The notes under the pieces were generated by a model, which searched no databases, was not told the DNA's origin, and saw only the letters and a program-made list of their open reading frames with translations. A stretch of 64,000 nucleotides of DNA from Collinsella sp. (GTDB lineage Bacteria; Actinomycetota; Coriobacteriia; Coriobacteriales; Coriobacteriaceae), in assembly GCA_019414345.1 (NCBI GenBank), contig DXMF01000048.1, forward strand, positions 40,760 through 104,759, read 5' to 3'. Positions 9,660 to 17,847 of this stretch are shown here, piece after piece. The position numbers were made by a program, and so were the translations under genes. Numbering within the stretch: the stretch's first letter is position 1; the number at the start of each line of letters is the position of its first letter.

Positions 9660-11479
9660 ATGAAGACAACCAAGAACATCGCCCGCCTGGCAGTAACCGC
9701 CGGACTTACCGCGGCGTTGAGCTTCGGCGGTGTGATGGCCCCGGTGACCATGGCGTTTGCAGCTGAGGGCGGAACCGCCGCAAGCTATGTGCCGACGGCG
9801 ACGACGACCGGCAACGTGACCATTGCTGAGAACACCTATGCCGGCACCTCGTTTAAGGGTATCCAGATTTTCAGGGCCACGGTAACGCAGGGTAAGGCTG
9901 ATACGAATGGCGATGGCGTTGCAGATGCGAATGGAGCTTGGAACAAGGATGGCGAAAAGACGCTGTCCGACATCCAGTGGGCGACCCCTGAGGTTGAGAA
10001 AGCTGTTAAAGGCGTTTTTGCTCACGACACCAACCCTGGCGATAGCGCCACAGCTCAGGATTGGGCAGACTACATCAATAGAATAGTTGCTGGTAATGCT
10101 GGCGAAGGATTCAAGGTCGATGCCGACAGTGCGCTCGACAAGATTGCCAAGGAGCTAGAGAAAGTAAACACAACCGATGAGACCGCTGGCTGGAAAGCTT
10201 CGACTGATGGCAAATTTTCCACGCTGTCCGCTGGCTACTGGCTCTTTGTGACTGCGGGCGTTAGCGGCACCGCCAACACGACTAAGGGCAACACGGATGC
10301 CTACACCTCGCCGATTTTCGCCATCGTCGGCGGAGCCGATGTGAATGCGGAGCCTAAGAAGAATGTCCCCAACGTGACTAAGGCCGTTAAGGACGATGCG
10401 ACGGGCGCCACGTTTGGTACTGACGTGTTTACGAGCCCCAATAAGTCCGCCGACTCCCGCATGGATCAGTTCATCGAGTACCAGCTTACCGGCACGGTTG
10501 CGAGCAACATCAACACCTACAGCACCTACAAGTACATCTTCACGGATAAGCTTCCCACATCCATGACGCCTGAGCTCAAGAACGACAACGCGACACCTGT
10601 TGTCACGGTCAAAATCGATGACAATGTGGTCAAGTCTGGCTACGAGCCGACCTATAGCGGCGACGTGCTCACGGTTAACTTCACTAATCTTAAGGCGTGC
10701 CAAGACGAGAACGACAAACCTATCGTCCTGAATGACAAGTCTAAAGTGACCGTTGAATATAAGGCCAAGCTCGACTCTAGTAAGGTTTGCAATCCTGACG
10801 GTTCGCTCAGGTCGCAATTCGGCAGCTTGCTCGGTACCGCACAGACGAATACGGTTATGCTTACCTACTCCAACAACCCGCACGTCGCCGATGATACCGG
10901 CACCACGGTCGACCATCCCGCCTATGACTACACCTACGGTATCGATGTCACCAAGGTCGGTTCTGATAATGAAACAAAGGGACTCAAAGGTGTTGAGTTT
11001 ACGCTGCAAGAGCAGGGTGATACTAACAACTTTATCATGGCAAATGGTGTCAAGACGACCGATGAAACAAAGGCTAAGCTGACAACTGATGACTCCGGCA
11101 AGATTAACGTTGTCGGTCTCGACGAGGGCACTTATATCCTCAAAGAGGTTACGCCCGCCCTGGCTATAATAACTCCGCAGCCGGTGGCATCAGGTTCACC
11201 ATCACGAACGATGGGCTGCCCGCTAACGGCGATCCTTTCAATCCTGGGTGCAGGCTCGCCGAGGGAACCGATAACAATCTCGTCACGGTGGCTCAAACTA
11301 ATACCGAGGCCGCTGACGGCAAGGTACACCTCACTGTCATCGACAAGAAGGGCTCCAACCTCCCGCTGACCGGTCTTAACGGCGTGACTTTCACTTGGAT
11401 CGCTGGTGGCGCGGTGCTGTGCATTGGTGTGGCACATCTCATCCGTAGCCGTAAGCGCGACGAGGGTTCTGAGGAGTAA
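9660..11479 (+). pseudogene. Major pilin (LPLTG), interrupted by a -1 frameshift
   Basis: The first frame gives a signal peptide (MKTTKNIARLAVTAGLTAAL, ending near AFAA), a pilin domain with VNAEPKKNVPNVTKAV near residue 228, and the start of a SpaA domain (GLKGVEFTLQEQ). It then leaves frame after YILKEVT and runs to an unrelated stop at 11369. The family motif EVTAPAGY is recovered only by changing frame around 11150-11162, in CCCGCCCTGG. The other frame then reads PGYNNSAAGGIRFTITND through to LPLTG, a hydrophobic helix and a basic tail, stopping at 11479. Restoring one base gives 606 codons. It could be a real mutation, a phase-variable state or an assembly error. AGAGGA precedes the ATG. 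As the most typical fimbrial subunit of the three, it would be the shaft. Confidence 0.8.
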
Positions 11480-11515
11480 TCGTTCACCTCGAATATCAAC
11501 ACGAGATATGAAAAA

Positions 11516-11557
11516 GCGGGGCACCCGGTCGATGCGACCGTGTGCCCCGCCTCGTTT
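11516..11557 (+). terminator. Terminator after the pilin cluster
   Basis: A long stem with GCGGGGCAC and GTGCCCCGC outer arms and CGGTCG / CGACCG inner arms (one mismatch) is followed by a weak T tract (CTCGTTTGTT). A run of A before the stem would also serve the minus strand. Confidence 0.75.
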
Positions 11558-11560
11558 GTT

Positions 11561-11618
11561 GGTGCAAAGTAACCTGACCCCTTTGCACCACCACAAAGGT
11601 GCCTGGCCCCTTTGTGGT
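11561..11618. repeat. Two adjacent GGGGAC-type hairpins
   Basis: The first, 11561-11589, has arms GGTGCAAAG / CTTTGCACC around TAACCTGACCC. The second, 11590-11618, has arms ACCACAAAGG / CCTTTGTGGT around TGCCTGGCC. The arms recur elsewhere: the first type at 3828 and 39006, the second at 44975, 46587, 48926 and 55966. They lie between converging genes. Confidence 0.8.
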
Positions 11619-11627
11619 GATCGGCTG

Positions 11628-12773
11628 CTAGGCGGTGGGGAGTTCTGGCGTATTAGCCGGCTGTTGCGACTTGAGGTGAGCGTTGCGCCAGATGATCTGG
11701 ATAACATAGCCGAGCGTGAAGACAAAGGCCACGCCGCTGATGAAATCGCCTACGAGGGGGATTGCCGTAAGCGCGCCCGCGGCCACGCCGCCCGCGGCTG
11801 CCATGGCGTAGCGGTTCTGGTTGTGTCCGACCATGCGGGCGATCGCGCACCCCGCAAAGGCGCTCGACACCAACGCGATGCCAATAACACCGCACATGAG
11901 GGCTCCGGCAAGCGACAGACCAGCGATAGAGATAATTAGCAGTAGGACGGCGGGGACGATAGCAATCGTGCCCAGAAGACCGCTCACCCACAGGGGCATG
12001 GGGCGCTGGTGGAGCATGCCGGCGGCGCTGGCGGTTGCGCGCGGAAAGACGAGTTCGAGCAGTAGGGCGACAAAGCAGGTGGAAAGCGCCGCGGCGACGA
12101 TACCGCCGATGACATCGTTAACGGTGGAAGTATCTTCGTTCTCGGCGCGGTCGATCTTGAGCGCACCGACCTCGGCTCCCGCGGCGCGCTCGGGGTCCTC
12201 GGAGACGTGCGCGTTCACGGTGCCGGTGATGTGGGCGTTCTTGCCCAGGATGAGCTTATCGGCCCAAACCTCGACATCGCCCTCGACGGTGCCATCGATA
12301 GTCACCGTATCGCCCGCAAGCGCTGCCGACTTGGTAGAGCCGCGCAGGGCAACCGTCTCGCCTATCGCATAGAAACAGTTGGCGGTGCTGTCGGAATTGA
12401 GCACGACATGCTGGCCGGCAACGGTCACGCTGCCATCAACCGTAGTCTTGGCAATGTCGATGGTGCGCGCCGCCAAGCGGACGGCGCCGCCCACCGTGCA
12501 GTCGCGGATGGAGAGGCTCTCGCCTGCTGCAATTATGTCGCGGCCGATGGACGCATCGTCCAAGTTGAGGGCCTGACCTGCCCAGTACAGGTCACCTTCG
12601 ACGCCGGACGAATTGGCGTCATTGTCGGTCGCAAGTACGTTGCCTGCGGTGTCTGTGCCGGCGAACGACGCCGTGGGAAGCGCGGTGATCGCCAGCGCGA
12701 TGAGTGCGAATAGGATGGTGATGCGGCCCCACGCTTTACAGCGCTGGGTCGACGGGAATTGATTGCGGGGCAT
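11628..12773 (-). CDS. Bactofilin-like polymer-forming membrane protein
   Basis: This encodes 381 residues. After an N-terminal signal or anchor (ITILFALIALAITALPTASFA), residues 40-190 are a short-repeat beta-solenoid (VEGDLYWAGQALNLDDASIGRDI, VDGSVTVAG, VEGDVEVWADKLILGKNAHITGTV) like the polymer-forming cytoskeletal family. Residues 215-370 contain four or five membrane helices rich in Ala, Ile and Gly. The start at 12773 has AAGGA six bases upstream; the frame is open to 12821 without a good site. It probably forms an envelope-associated scaffold, but no specific role can be assigned. It converges with the pilin cluster. Confidence 0.72.
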   Translation of the reverse strand: MPRNQFPSTQRCKAWGRITILFALIALAITALPTASFAGTDTAGNVLATDNDANSSGVEGDLYWAGQALNLDDASIGRDIIAAGESLSIRDCTVGGAVRLAARTIDIAKTTVDGSVTVAGQHVVLNSDSTANCFYAIGETVALRGSTKSAALAGDTVTIDGTVEGDVEVWADKLILGKNAHITGTVNAHVSEDPERAAGAEVGALKIDRAENEDTSTVNDVIGGIVAAALSTCFVALLLELVFPRATASAAGMLHQRPMPLWVSGLLGTIAIVPAVLLLIISIAGLSLAGALMCGVIGIALVSSAFAGCAIARMVGHNQNRYAMAAAGGVAAGALTAIPLVGDFISGVAFVFTLGYVIQIIWRNAHLKSQQPANTPELPTA

Positions 12774-12879
12774 AGTGAATCCTTCGTTAGATGCTCGATA
12801 TGCATCTAACAGGGTACCCAACGCGTGGGCGCTCTAAAAGAACCTCTCGGTTGTATTTCGAAGGATGAGCCCGCGCAAT

Positions 12880-13569
12880 CTACTTTTTGCGGTGCAAAAA
12901 GCGCGCGATGTCCTCTTCGGTGGGGCTTTTGATGTCAAAGCGCAGCGAGAGCCAGCGCAGACCCATGGTCACGACAACGCATACGACCAGCGCGGCGACA
13001 TTGCTCATGATGCCGCTCATAACGAGACACACATAGCTTGTCGATCCGGCGATGGCGGCGATGGCATAAAAGTTAGTACGTTGGAAAATGCCCGGAACCA
13101 CGCCCATAAAGCCGTCGCGCAACATGCCACCGCCCACCGCGGTGAAAAAGCCCATCATGATGCACACCGCCGGCGCAAAGCCGTAGACCAGCGCCTTGTC
13201 TGCTCCAGTGGCGGCGTAGATGCCGACCGAGATGATGTCGAGCAGGGGAATGAGTTTTTCGGGCTTGTCGACGATTGCCGGGAAAATATAGATGATGGCT
13301 GCCGTGGCAATGGAAAGCGGCAGCGCCATTGGCTGGTTGAGGATGTAGACGTTGCCCACCTGCAGCGTCATGTCGCGTAAAAGACCGCCGCCCAAGCCAC
13401 AGACCACGGCGAGCGCAACTGCACCCACCAGGTCGAGTTTGTGCTCGCGCGCGACCAACACGCCCGAGATTGAAGCCGCGACGACGGCGAACATTTCGAG
13501 CCAAAACGGGATGGCGACCATGGCATCCGTGGCGTGTGAGGTAACGGTCATAGCGGCGACGACGGGCAA
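12880..13569 (-). CDS. TRIC/UPF0126 family membrane channel
   Basis: Two repeats each contain the family signature: GLGGGLLRD and AVGGGMLRD. Six or seven membrane helices fit the trimeric intracellular cation channel fold, usually 200-230 residues. I place the start at the TTG at 13569 because AAAGGA lies seven bases upstream, giving 229 residues. The frame extends to a TTG at 13686, but that stretch is hydrophilic and unlike the family. Bacterial members conduct monovalent cations; some have been linked to glycine or other small-solute movement. A hairpin repeat begins about 120 bases upstream. Confidence 0.82.
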   Translation of the reverse strand: MPVVAAMTVTSHATDAMVAIPFWLEMFAVVAASISGVLVAREHKLDLVGAVALAVVCGLGGGLLRDMTLQVGNVYILNQPMALPLSIATAAIIYIFPAIVDKPEKLIPLLDIISVGIYAATGADKALVYGFAPAVCIMMGFFTAVGGGMLRDGFMGVVPGIFQRTNFYAIAAIAGSTSYVCLVMSGIMSNVAALVVCVVVTMGLRWLSLRFDIKSPTEEDIARFLHRKK

Positions 13570-13688
13570 GATGGAATCCTTTGAGTTGCAGGTTTGGACA
13601 ATGCCCGTACATAGTACATGGTTGGCGGCGATTGCGACCCTATTGCTCGGCAAACGGTAGGGGTTGGGTGCGGTCATAGGTTCCAAAC

Positions 13689-13750
13689 ATGTATACCAGC
13701 CTCCAAAGATGTCGAAAAATGTCGTTTTTGGCGGATGATGTACATGTTTT
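13689..13750. repeat. About 60-bp hairpin repeat, copy 1
   Basis: Outer arms ACATGTA and TACATGT, then CCTCCAAA, GATGTCG, AAAAATGTCGTTTTTGG and GATGATGTACATGTT. Its reverse complement matches 14887-14949 nearly base for base, including CCAAAAACGACATTTTT and GACATCTTTGGAGG. The pair therefore forms inverted repeats around the gene at 13773-14780. Confidence 0.85.
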
Positions 13751-13772
13751 GGCGCGCGCCGAGCGGGCGACG

Positions 13773-14780
13773 TTACTCGGAGGGCGTCTCTATGTCCTTC
13801 GTGCCCTTCCAGTTGCGGATAAGTGCCTTTCGCAGTTCGTTTTGCTTTCGCTGATACTCGGCATCCGTGCAGCGGGGCATACCGAGTGCTTCGCGGATAT
13901 TGTTCATGGCACGGTGAAAAGCGAGTTGACTGGCAAATTGCGCTGAGGTGAGTGTGACAATGCGATAACCCATTTGGGCGAGCACAGCTTCGCGTTCCGC
14001 ATCTGCTCCCTTACGGCCAGTCTCGTCGTGAAAGCCACCCTTATATTCGATGCCGAGCTCTCTGCGCTTATAGGTAATGAGGGCATCGATTTTGAGTGTT
14101 CGGGCTTTGGTGCAATGCCAAAGACGTTGAGGGATCTCGAGCGGTCGGTTGAGCTCGATGCCTCGAATGCCAACGCCGCCTTCGCTTGTTGGAAGTGAAA
14201 GTGCGATTGCCGATGCAGCCTCCATAGGCGAGACCGAGTGGTCGTAGACATGTCTGAGCGCGAGTCGCGCGCGTGTGGCACCGGGTTTGCCAGGGTGTTG
14301 ATCGAGCAGTTCGACAATTTCGTCCTTGGAGGTGGTTGCTGGTTGCTCGGTATAAGGGTCAGAGGGATTAAGGCCCATGCGATAGTCGCCGCAAACTTCG
14401 TAGCCATACTCGAGGTATTCGATTCTATCCATCCACTCGGCGGCGAGCACGAAGGTGAAGGCTTCGTCGGTGATAAAGATGCCGGGCGTAAGCTCGTCAA
14501 TATGGCCATAGGGTAGGCTTTGGCCGAGAACATGGCAAGTGACGCCGTTGGTGCGAATTCGCTCGAAAGCAAACACTACGGAGATATCGATAGTCTTGAA
14601 CATATCGGGCGGAACGCCGCAGTCGGTGAGGGCCTGTCGTATGCGCGCGATGCGTTGCTGGGTGGAGAGACCTCTTGCGCCTATCTGGTAGTCGTGTTGC
14701 GCGACCGCTTGAACCCGGCCTTGCGGCGCGTGATGGACGAGCCATGCAGTTTTATGCGAAATGAGAACAGGGGTATCCAT
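13773..14780 (-). CDS. DUF559/Vsr-like nuclease-fold protein, family A
   Basis: This encodes 335 residues with no signal or membrane segment. The C-terminal half looks like a DUF559/Vsr-type PD-(D/E)XK domain: KIDAL (D232), then IEYKGGFH (E245, K247, H251), then D260 and AEREAVLAQMGYRIVTLTSAQF. The N-terminal half starts VLISHKTA and contains GYEVCGDY near 126 and SPMEAASAIALSLP near 184. These elements recur in the protein at 59666-60793 (ISHFSA, LMELVGTY, SPAESLMFAVLG), so the two are distant homologues. GAGAGG lies seven bases before the ATG. Function is unknown; a nuclease is inferred from the D-ExK pattern. The gene is bracketed by inverted copies of one hairpin repeat. Confidence 0.7.
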   Translation of the reverse strand: MDTPVLISHKTAWLVHHAPQGRVQAVAQHDYQIGARGLSTQQRIARIRQALTDCGVPPDMFKTIDISVVFAFERIRTNGVTCHVLGQSLPYGHIDELTPGIFITDEAFTFVLAAEWMDRIEYLEYGYEVCGDYRMGLNPSDPYTEQPATTSKDEIVELLDQHPGKPGATRARLALRHVYDHSVSPMEAASAIALSLPTSEGGVGIRGIELNRPLEIPQRLWHCTKARTLKIDALITYKRRELGIEYKGGFHDETGRKGADAEREAVLAQMGYRIVTLTSAQFASQLAFHRAMNNIREALGMPRCTDAEYQRKQNELRKALIRNWKGTKDIETPSE

Positions 14781-14886
14781 TGGGGACCTCTCGCTCTGAG
14801 TCGATACCCAACTCTTATGTCCGTTGAGGTGGGGAAATATACCGAATGCGAGTAAGCCGACTCATGCACGGCGTGTGTCATATACA

Positions 14887-14949
14887 AACGTGTACACCAC
14901 CCTCCAAAAACGACATTTTTTGACATCTTTGGAGGGTGATGTACATGTT
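14887..14949. repeat. About 60-bp hairpin repeat, copy 2 (inverted)
   Basis: CGTGTACA...TGTACATG arms enclose CCTCCAAAAACGACA and GACATCTTTGGAGG, which pair with each other. It is an inverted near-copy of 13689-13750. It lies about 105 bases upstream of the minus-strand gene start at 14780. Confidence 0.85.
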
Positions 14950-14994
14950 TGGGATGTTGGGTTGGGATTGAACGTGATGGGGGTGTGGGTTGAA

Positions 14995-15138
14995 GAGGAG
15001 GGATGTCTAAATTTTGAGCAGCGCTCAAAATTTATCCGGTCGGCTTACGCCGACCGCGCTGCGCTAAAAACGCGCCACTGGCGCGTTTTCTTTACGCTCC
15101 GCGCCCTGGCGGGTTCGAATCCCTCCTCCTCCGCCGTA
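14995..15138 (+). other. Three hairpins ending in a tRNA-Ser 3' remnant
   Basis: Hairpins are AAATTTTGAG / CTCAAAATTT (15008-15032), GGTCGGC / GCCGACC (15039-15056) and AAAACGCGCC / GGCGCGTTTT (15067-15089). Then GGGTTCGAATCCCTCC followed by TCCTCCGCC at 15111-15135 repeats the T arm and acceptor 3' strand of tRNA-Ser(CGA), in the opposite orientation to that gene and without CCA. GAGGAGGGAT at 14995 can pair with ATCCCTCCTC at 15119, enclosing the whole. It may be a degraded tRNA, an integration scar or a structured RNA. Confidence 0.55.
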
Positions 15139-15161
15139 TTTGCTTGTAAGGGACTCTAAAC

Positions 15162-15189
15162 AAAAAAGCCCCCGTTTTCGGGAGCTTTC
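15162..15189 (-). terminator. Terminator of tRNA-Ser(CGA)
   Basis: Read on the minus strand, a stem AAAGCTCCCG / CGGGGGCTTT around AAAA is followed by TTTTTTG. It sits 11 bases beyond the tRNA 3' end. Confidence 0.85.
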
Positions 15190-15199
15190 TCAACCAAAA

Positions 15200-15290
15200 T
15201 GGCGGAGGAGGAGGGATTCGAACCCTCGTGACCTTATACAGGCCAAACGGTTTTCGAGACCGCCGCATTCAACCACTCTGCCACCCCTCC
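15200..15290 (-). tRNA. tRNA-Ser(CGA)
   Basis: On the minus strand acceptor GGAGGGG pairs with CTCCTCC. The anticodon loop CTCGAAA gives CGA, there is a long class II variable arm, the T arm has GGTTCGAATCC, and CCA is encoded. Confidence 0.95.
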
Positions 15291-15304
15291 GCGTGGGGTA
15301 AAAA

Positions 15305-15330
15305 CAAAGCAGGCTCGAAGGCCTGCTTTG
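15305..15330 (-). terminator. Hairpin between the two tRNA-Ser genes
   Basis: CAAAGCAGGC / GCCTGCTTTG close a six-base loop. On the minus strand TTTGTTTTTA follows, so it can terminate the upstream tRNA-Ser(GGA). Confidence 0.75.
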
Positions 15331-15338
15331 GAATTAAC

Positions 15339-15429
15339 TGGCGGAGAGTCAGGGATTTGAACCCTGGAGACGCTTTTGACGCCTACACGATTTCCAATCG
15401 TGCTCCTTCGGCCACTCGGACAACTCTCC
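15339..15429 (-). tRNA. tRNA-Ser(GGA)
   Basis: On the minus strand acceptor GGAGAGT pairs with ACTCTCC. The anticodon loop TTGGAAA reads GGA, there is a long variable arm, the T arm has GGTTCAAATCC, and CCA is encoded. Confidence 0.95.
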
Positions 15430-15880
15430 GTTAAATGCGAAAGTCAGTATACACGAGGAATCGCAAAGTGCAAACAGAAAAGTTGGCATTTTTTAAAACG
15501 CTTGGCCGTGCTTGGCGCTGCAGTGGGGCTTGAGGTGCCAAAAAACGGCTTCCGACCAGCGTGGTTGATCAACTCAATCGTTCAAAAAAGGGTATTCATA
15601 AGCGACTTGGCAATGAATTTAAAAATCTTTGGGTGGTGCTGTGGGCCACTGGTATGCATTTTGCGACCACAGCCTTGTGCCCGTTGACCTGCGGCTTGGC
15701 TCAGCTTGTCCCCACGGCACCGTATCTTGTCAACAGATCCGTCAAGCTTTTGGTCAGCATTTGGTTGGAATGCGCATGAAACGTCGTGTGAGTATGGGCA
15801 TATGTGGAGGTCATGAGGTTGTAGCTGCATATTCTTGCAGTCTAGGAGGTTGAAAGATATTATTACCAAGTCTTTTCCTG
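15430..15880 (+). other. Gene-free upstream region of rpsF
   Basis: About 450 bases between tRNA-Ser(GGA) and the rpsF leader. Open frames here are short and lack ribosome sites or family resemblance. It must hold divergent promoters for the tRNA genes and the rpsF operon; I cannot fix a promoter with confidence. Confidence 0.4.
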
Positions 15881-15907
15881 CTTCAGGCGCACCTTCACGA
15901 CCTGAAG
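15881..15907 (+). promoter_or_regulatory. Leader hairpin before rpsF
   Basis: CTTCAGG / CCTGAAG arms close a 13-base loop (CGCACCTTCACGA) about 27 bases before the rpsF start. S6:S18 complexes are known to bind leader hairpins in such operons. The placement fits, but I cannot confirm the defined S6:S18 motif here. Confidence 0.35.
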
Positions 15908-15934
15908 CCACATTTGCCCAGAGGAGGTGACAAT

Positions 15935-16228
15935 ATGAAGGCTTATGAACTGCTGTTCTTTGTTGACCCGTCGCTCGACCCCGAGACTCGTCTCGCTGTT
16001 ATGAAGCGTATCGATACCACGATCGCTGAGGGCGCTGGCAAGGTCGACTCCGTTGACGAGTGGGGCAAGCGCAAGCTCGCCTACGAGATCAACGACCTCA
16101 CCGATGGTGACTACACCCTCATCAACTTCCACGCAGATCCTACCCAGATCGCCGAGCTTGATCGCGTCCTGCGCATCACCGACGCTGTGGTCCGCCACAT
16201 GATCGTCCGTCGCGACGACCAGGAGTAA
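15935..16228 (+). CDS. rpsF: 30S ribosomal protein S6
   Basis: This encodes 97 residues with the S6 fold: YELLFFVDPSLDPE at the N terminus, then KVDSVDEWGKRKLAYEI and LRITDAVVRHMIVRRDD at the end. S6 binds S18 in the platform of the small subunit. AGGAGGTG lies six bases before the ATG at 15935; an upstream in-frame ATG at 15914 lacks such a site. It is the first gene of rpsF-ssb-rpsR-rplI, a widely conserved cluster. Confidence 0.96.
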   Translation: MKAYELLFFVDPSLDPETRLAVMKRIDTTIAEGAGKVDSVDEWGKRKLAYEINDLTDGDYTLINFHADPTQIAELDRVLRITDAVVRHMIVRRDDQE

Positions 16229-16276
16229 GACTGTCGTTTTGGACTGGGCTTGTGCCCCAAGAGGAAGTAGTGAGTT

Positions 16277-16729
16277 ATGAGCATCAATCGAGTGAACATC
16301 ACCGGTAACCTCACCCGCGATCCCGAGCTGCGCGCCACCGCCGGCGGAACCCAGGTTCTGTCCTTTGGCGTCGCCGTGAACGATCGTCGCCGCAACGCGC
16401 AGACTGGCGAGTGGGAGGACTATCCCAACTTTGTCGACTGCACTATGTTCGGCACCCGCGCCGAGGCCGTGAGCCGTTTCCTGGCAAAGGGAAACAAGGT
16501 CGCGATCGAGGGCAAGCTGCGCTACAGCTCTTGGGAGCGCGACGGTCAGCGCAGGAGCAAGCTTGAGGTCATCGTCGATGAGATCGAGTTTATGAGCTCC
16601 CGTGGTGGCCAGGGTGGCTACGATCAGGGCGGTTACGCCCCCGCAGCTCCCGCGCCCGCAGCACGTCCTGCCGCACCGGTGGCCACGCCGCCCGCGGTCG
16701 ACGTCTACGATGAGGACATCCCGTTCTAA
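16277..16729 (+). CDS. ssb: Single-stranded DNA-binding protein
   Basis: The 150-residue product starts MSINRVNITGNLTRDPELR, the OB-fold signature. It continues with WEDYPNFVDCTMFGTRAEAV and GNKVAIEGKLRYSSWE. A Gly/Ala/Pro-rich linker follows and the acidic tip ends DEDIPF, the peptide that recruits replication and repair partners. The position between rpsF and rpsR is standard. GAGGAAG precedes the ATG. Confidence 0.96.
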   Translation: MSINRVNITGNLTRDPELRATAGGTQVLSFGVAVNDRRRNAQTGEWEDYPNFVDCTMFGTRAEAVSRFLAKGNKVAIEGKLRYSSWERDGQRRSKLEVIVDEIEFMSSRGGQGGYDQGGYAPAAPAPAARPAAPVATPPAVDVYDEDIPF

Positions 16730-16801
16730 GGGTTGTTCACCTATTTTTGAGTGAGAGGCGGCTTCGGTTCGCCGAAGTTGCCAAATGAAAGGTATTTTGA
16801 C

Positions 16802-17068
16802 ATGGCTAATGATTTTTCTGCACGTCAGCCGCGTCGTAAGTACTGCCAGTTCTGCAAGGAGAACACTGAGTTCATCGACTATAAGGACACTCAGCTTCTC
16901 CGTAAGTACATGACCGACCGTGGCAAGATTAAGCCCCGTCGCGTCACTGGCGCTTGCACGCAGCATCAGCATGACATCGCCAACGCCATCAAGCGCGCCC
17001 GCGAGATGGCTCTCCTGCCGTACACCGTCCCCGTGGTTTCCTCTCGTGGCAACCGCGACCGCGGCTAA
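16802..17068 (+). CDS. rpsR: 30S ribosomal protein S18
   Basis: The 88-residue product is Arg/Lys-rich and contains YCQFCKENTEFIDYKD, a CXXC that suggests a zinc-binding form. The core LLRKYMTDRGKIKPRRVTGACTQHQ is the conserved S18 stretch. S18 pairs with S6 on the 30S platform. The ATG at 16802 follows GAAAGG; the frame is open upstream to 16751 but without homology. Confidence 0.95.
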   Translation: MANDFSARQPRRKYCQFCKENTEFIDYKDTQLLRKYMTDRGKIKPRRVTGACTQHQHDIANAIKRAREMALLPYTVPVVSSRGNRDRG

Positions 17069-17083
17069 GAAGGGAGACGCATC

Positions 17084-17623
17084 ATGAAGGTTATTCTTCT
17101 CGATGAGATCAAGGGCAAGGGCGGCGAGGGTGACGTCGTAGAGGTCGCTCAGGGTTACGCTGAGAACTTCCTGTTCCCCAAGAAGCTCGCTGTTGCCGCC
17201 ACCAAGGGCAACCTCAAGCAGCTTGACGAGCGTCGCAACAACATCGCCAAGCGCGAGGCCGTCCGTCTGGCTACCGCCAACGAGACCAAGGCTGCCTTCG
17301 AGGGCAAGACGGTCACCGTTGACGTCAAGGTCGGCGACGAGGGCATCCTCTTTGGCTCCGTTACCGCCGCTATGATCGCTGACGCCATCAAGGCTCAGCT
17401 CGGTATGGACATCGACCGCAAGCGCGTCGAGCTCGGTAAGCCCATCAAGGTTGCCGGTGCCCACACCGTTGCCATCTCGCTGTACCGCGAGATCAAGGCC
17501 GAGGTTGTCGTTCTCGTCGGCGTTACCGCCGAGGAGCTCGCTGCCGAGGCTGAGGTCGAGGAGGCCGCTGAGGTCGCCGAGGCCGAGACCGCCGAGGTCG
17601 AGACTGAGGCTGCTGCCGAGTAG
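17084..17623 (+). CDS. rplI: 50S ribosomal protein L9
   Basis: The 179-residue product starts MKVILLDEIKGKGGEGDVVEVAQGYAENFLFPKKLA, the L9 N-domain that binds 23S rRNA, followed by the long connecting helix and C-domain (KVGDEGILFGSVTAAMIADAI). It is about 30 residues longer than typical because of a Glu/Ala-rich tail after residue 148, which looks disordered and strongly acidic. AGAAGGGAGA precedes the ATG 15 bases after rpsR. Confidence 0.95.
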   Translation: MKVILLDEIKGKGGEGDVVEVAQGYAENFLFPKKLAVAATKGNLKQLDERRNNIAKREAVRLATANETKAAFEGKTVTVDVKVGDEGILFGSVTAAMIADAIKAQLGMDIDRKRVELGKPIKVAGAHTVAISLYREIKAEVVVLVGVTAEELAAEAEVEEAAEVAEAETAEVETEAAAE

Positions 17624-17654
17624 CATTTGCTGCAACGCAACAATCTTGTTCTAA

Positions 17655-17690
17655 GAAGGGCGCTCTGGGAAACCAGGGCGCCCTTTTGTT
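17655..17690 (+). terminator. Terminator after rplI
   Basis: AAGGGCGC / GCGCCCTT arms around CTGGGAAACCAG (itself self-pairing) are followed by TTGTTTTTT. It ends the ribosomal-protein unit before dnaB. Confidence 0.9.
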
Positions 17691-17847
17691 TTTTGCGCTG
17701 AGTGAGTGTCATGGTGAACGTTGCGTCGAAGTCCTATATACAGGACCGTTCATCCGTTTGGTTCGGTGATGATTGGCGGCGCGCGGCGCGTTTTGGGACC
17801 GTGGCTGATACTATGGATGCTCGCAAGCGATATGAATGAGGATGCTC

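Noticed and set aside
9660..11369. Programmed -1 frameshift in the pilin gene
   Set aside because: No slippery heptamer of the X-XXY-YYZ type or downstream pseudoknot was recognised. A secreted pilin would need nearly all ribosomes to shift to gain its anchor. A mutation or read error is simpler.
14995..15138. tmRNA
   Set aside because: It has a tRNA-Ser-like 3' end rather than the Ala-type end with a G-U pair, no tag reading frame is visible, and it is far shorter than tmRNA.
15376..15687. 103-codon plus-strand frame overlapping tRNA-Ser(GGA)
   Set aside because: It starts inside the antisense of the tRNA, has no ribosome site and shows no domain-like pattern.
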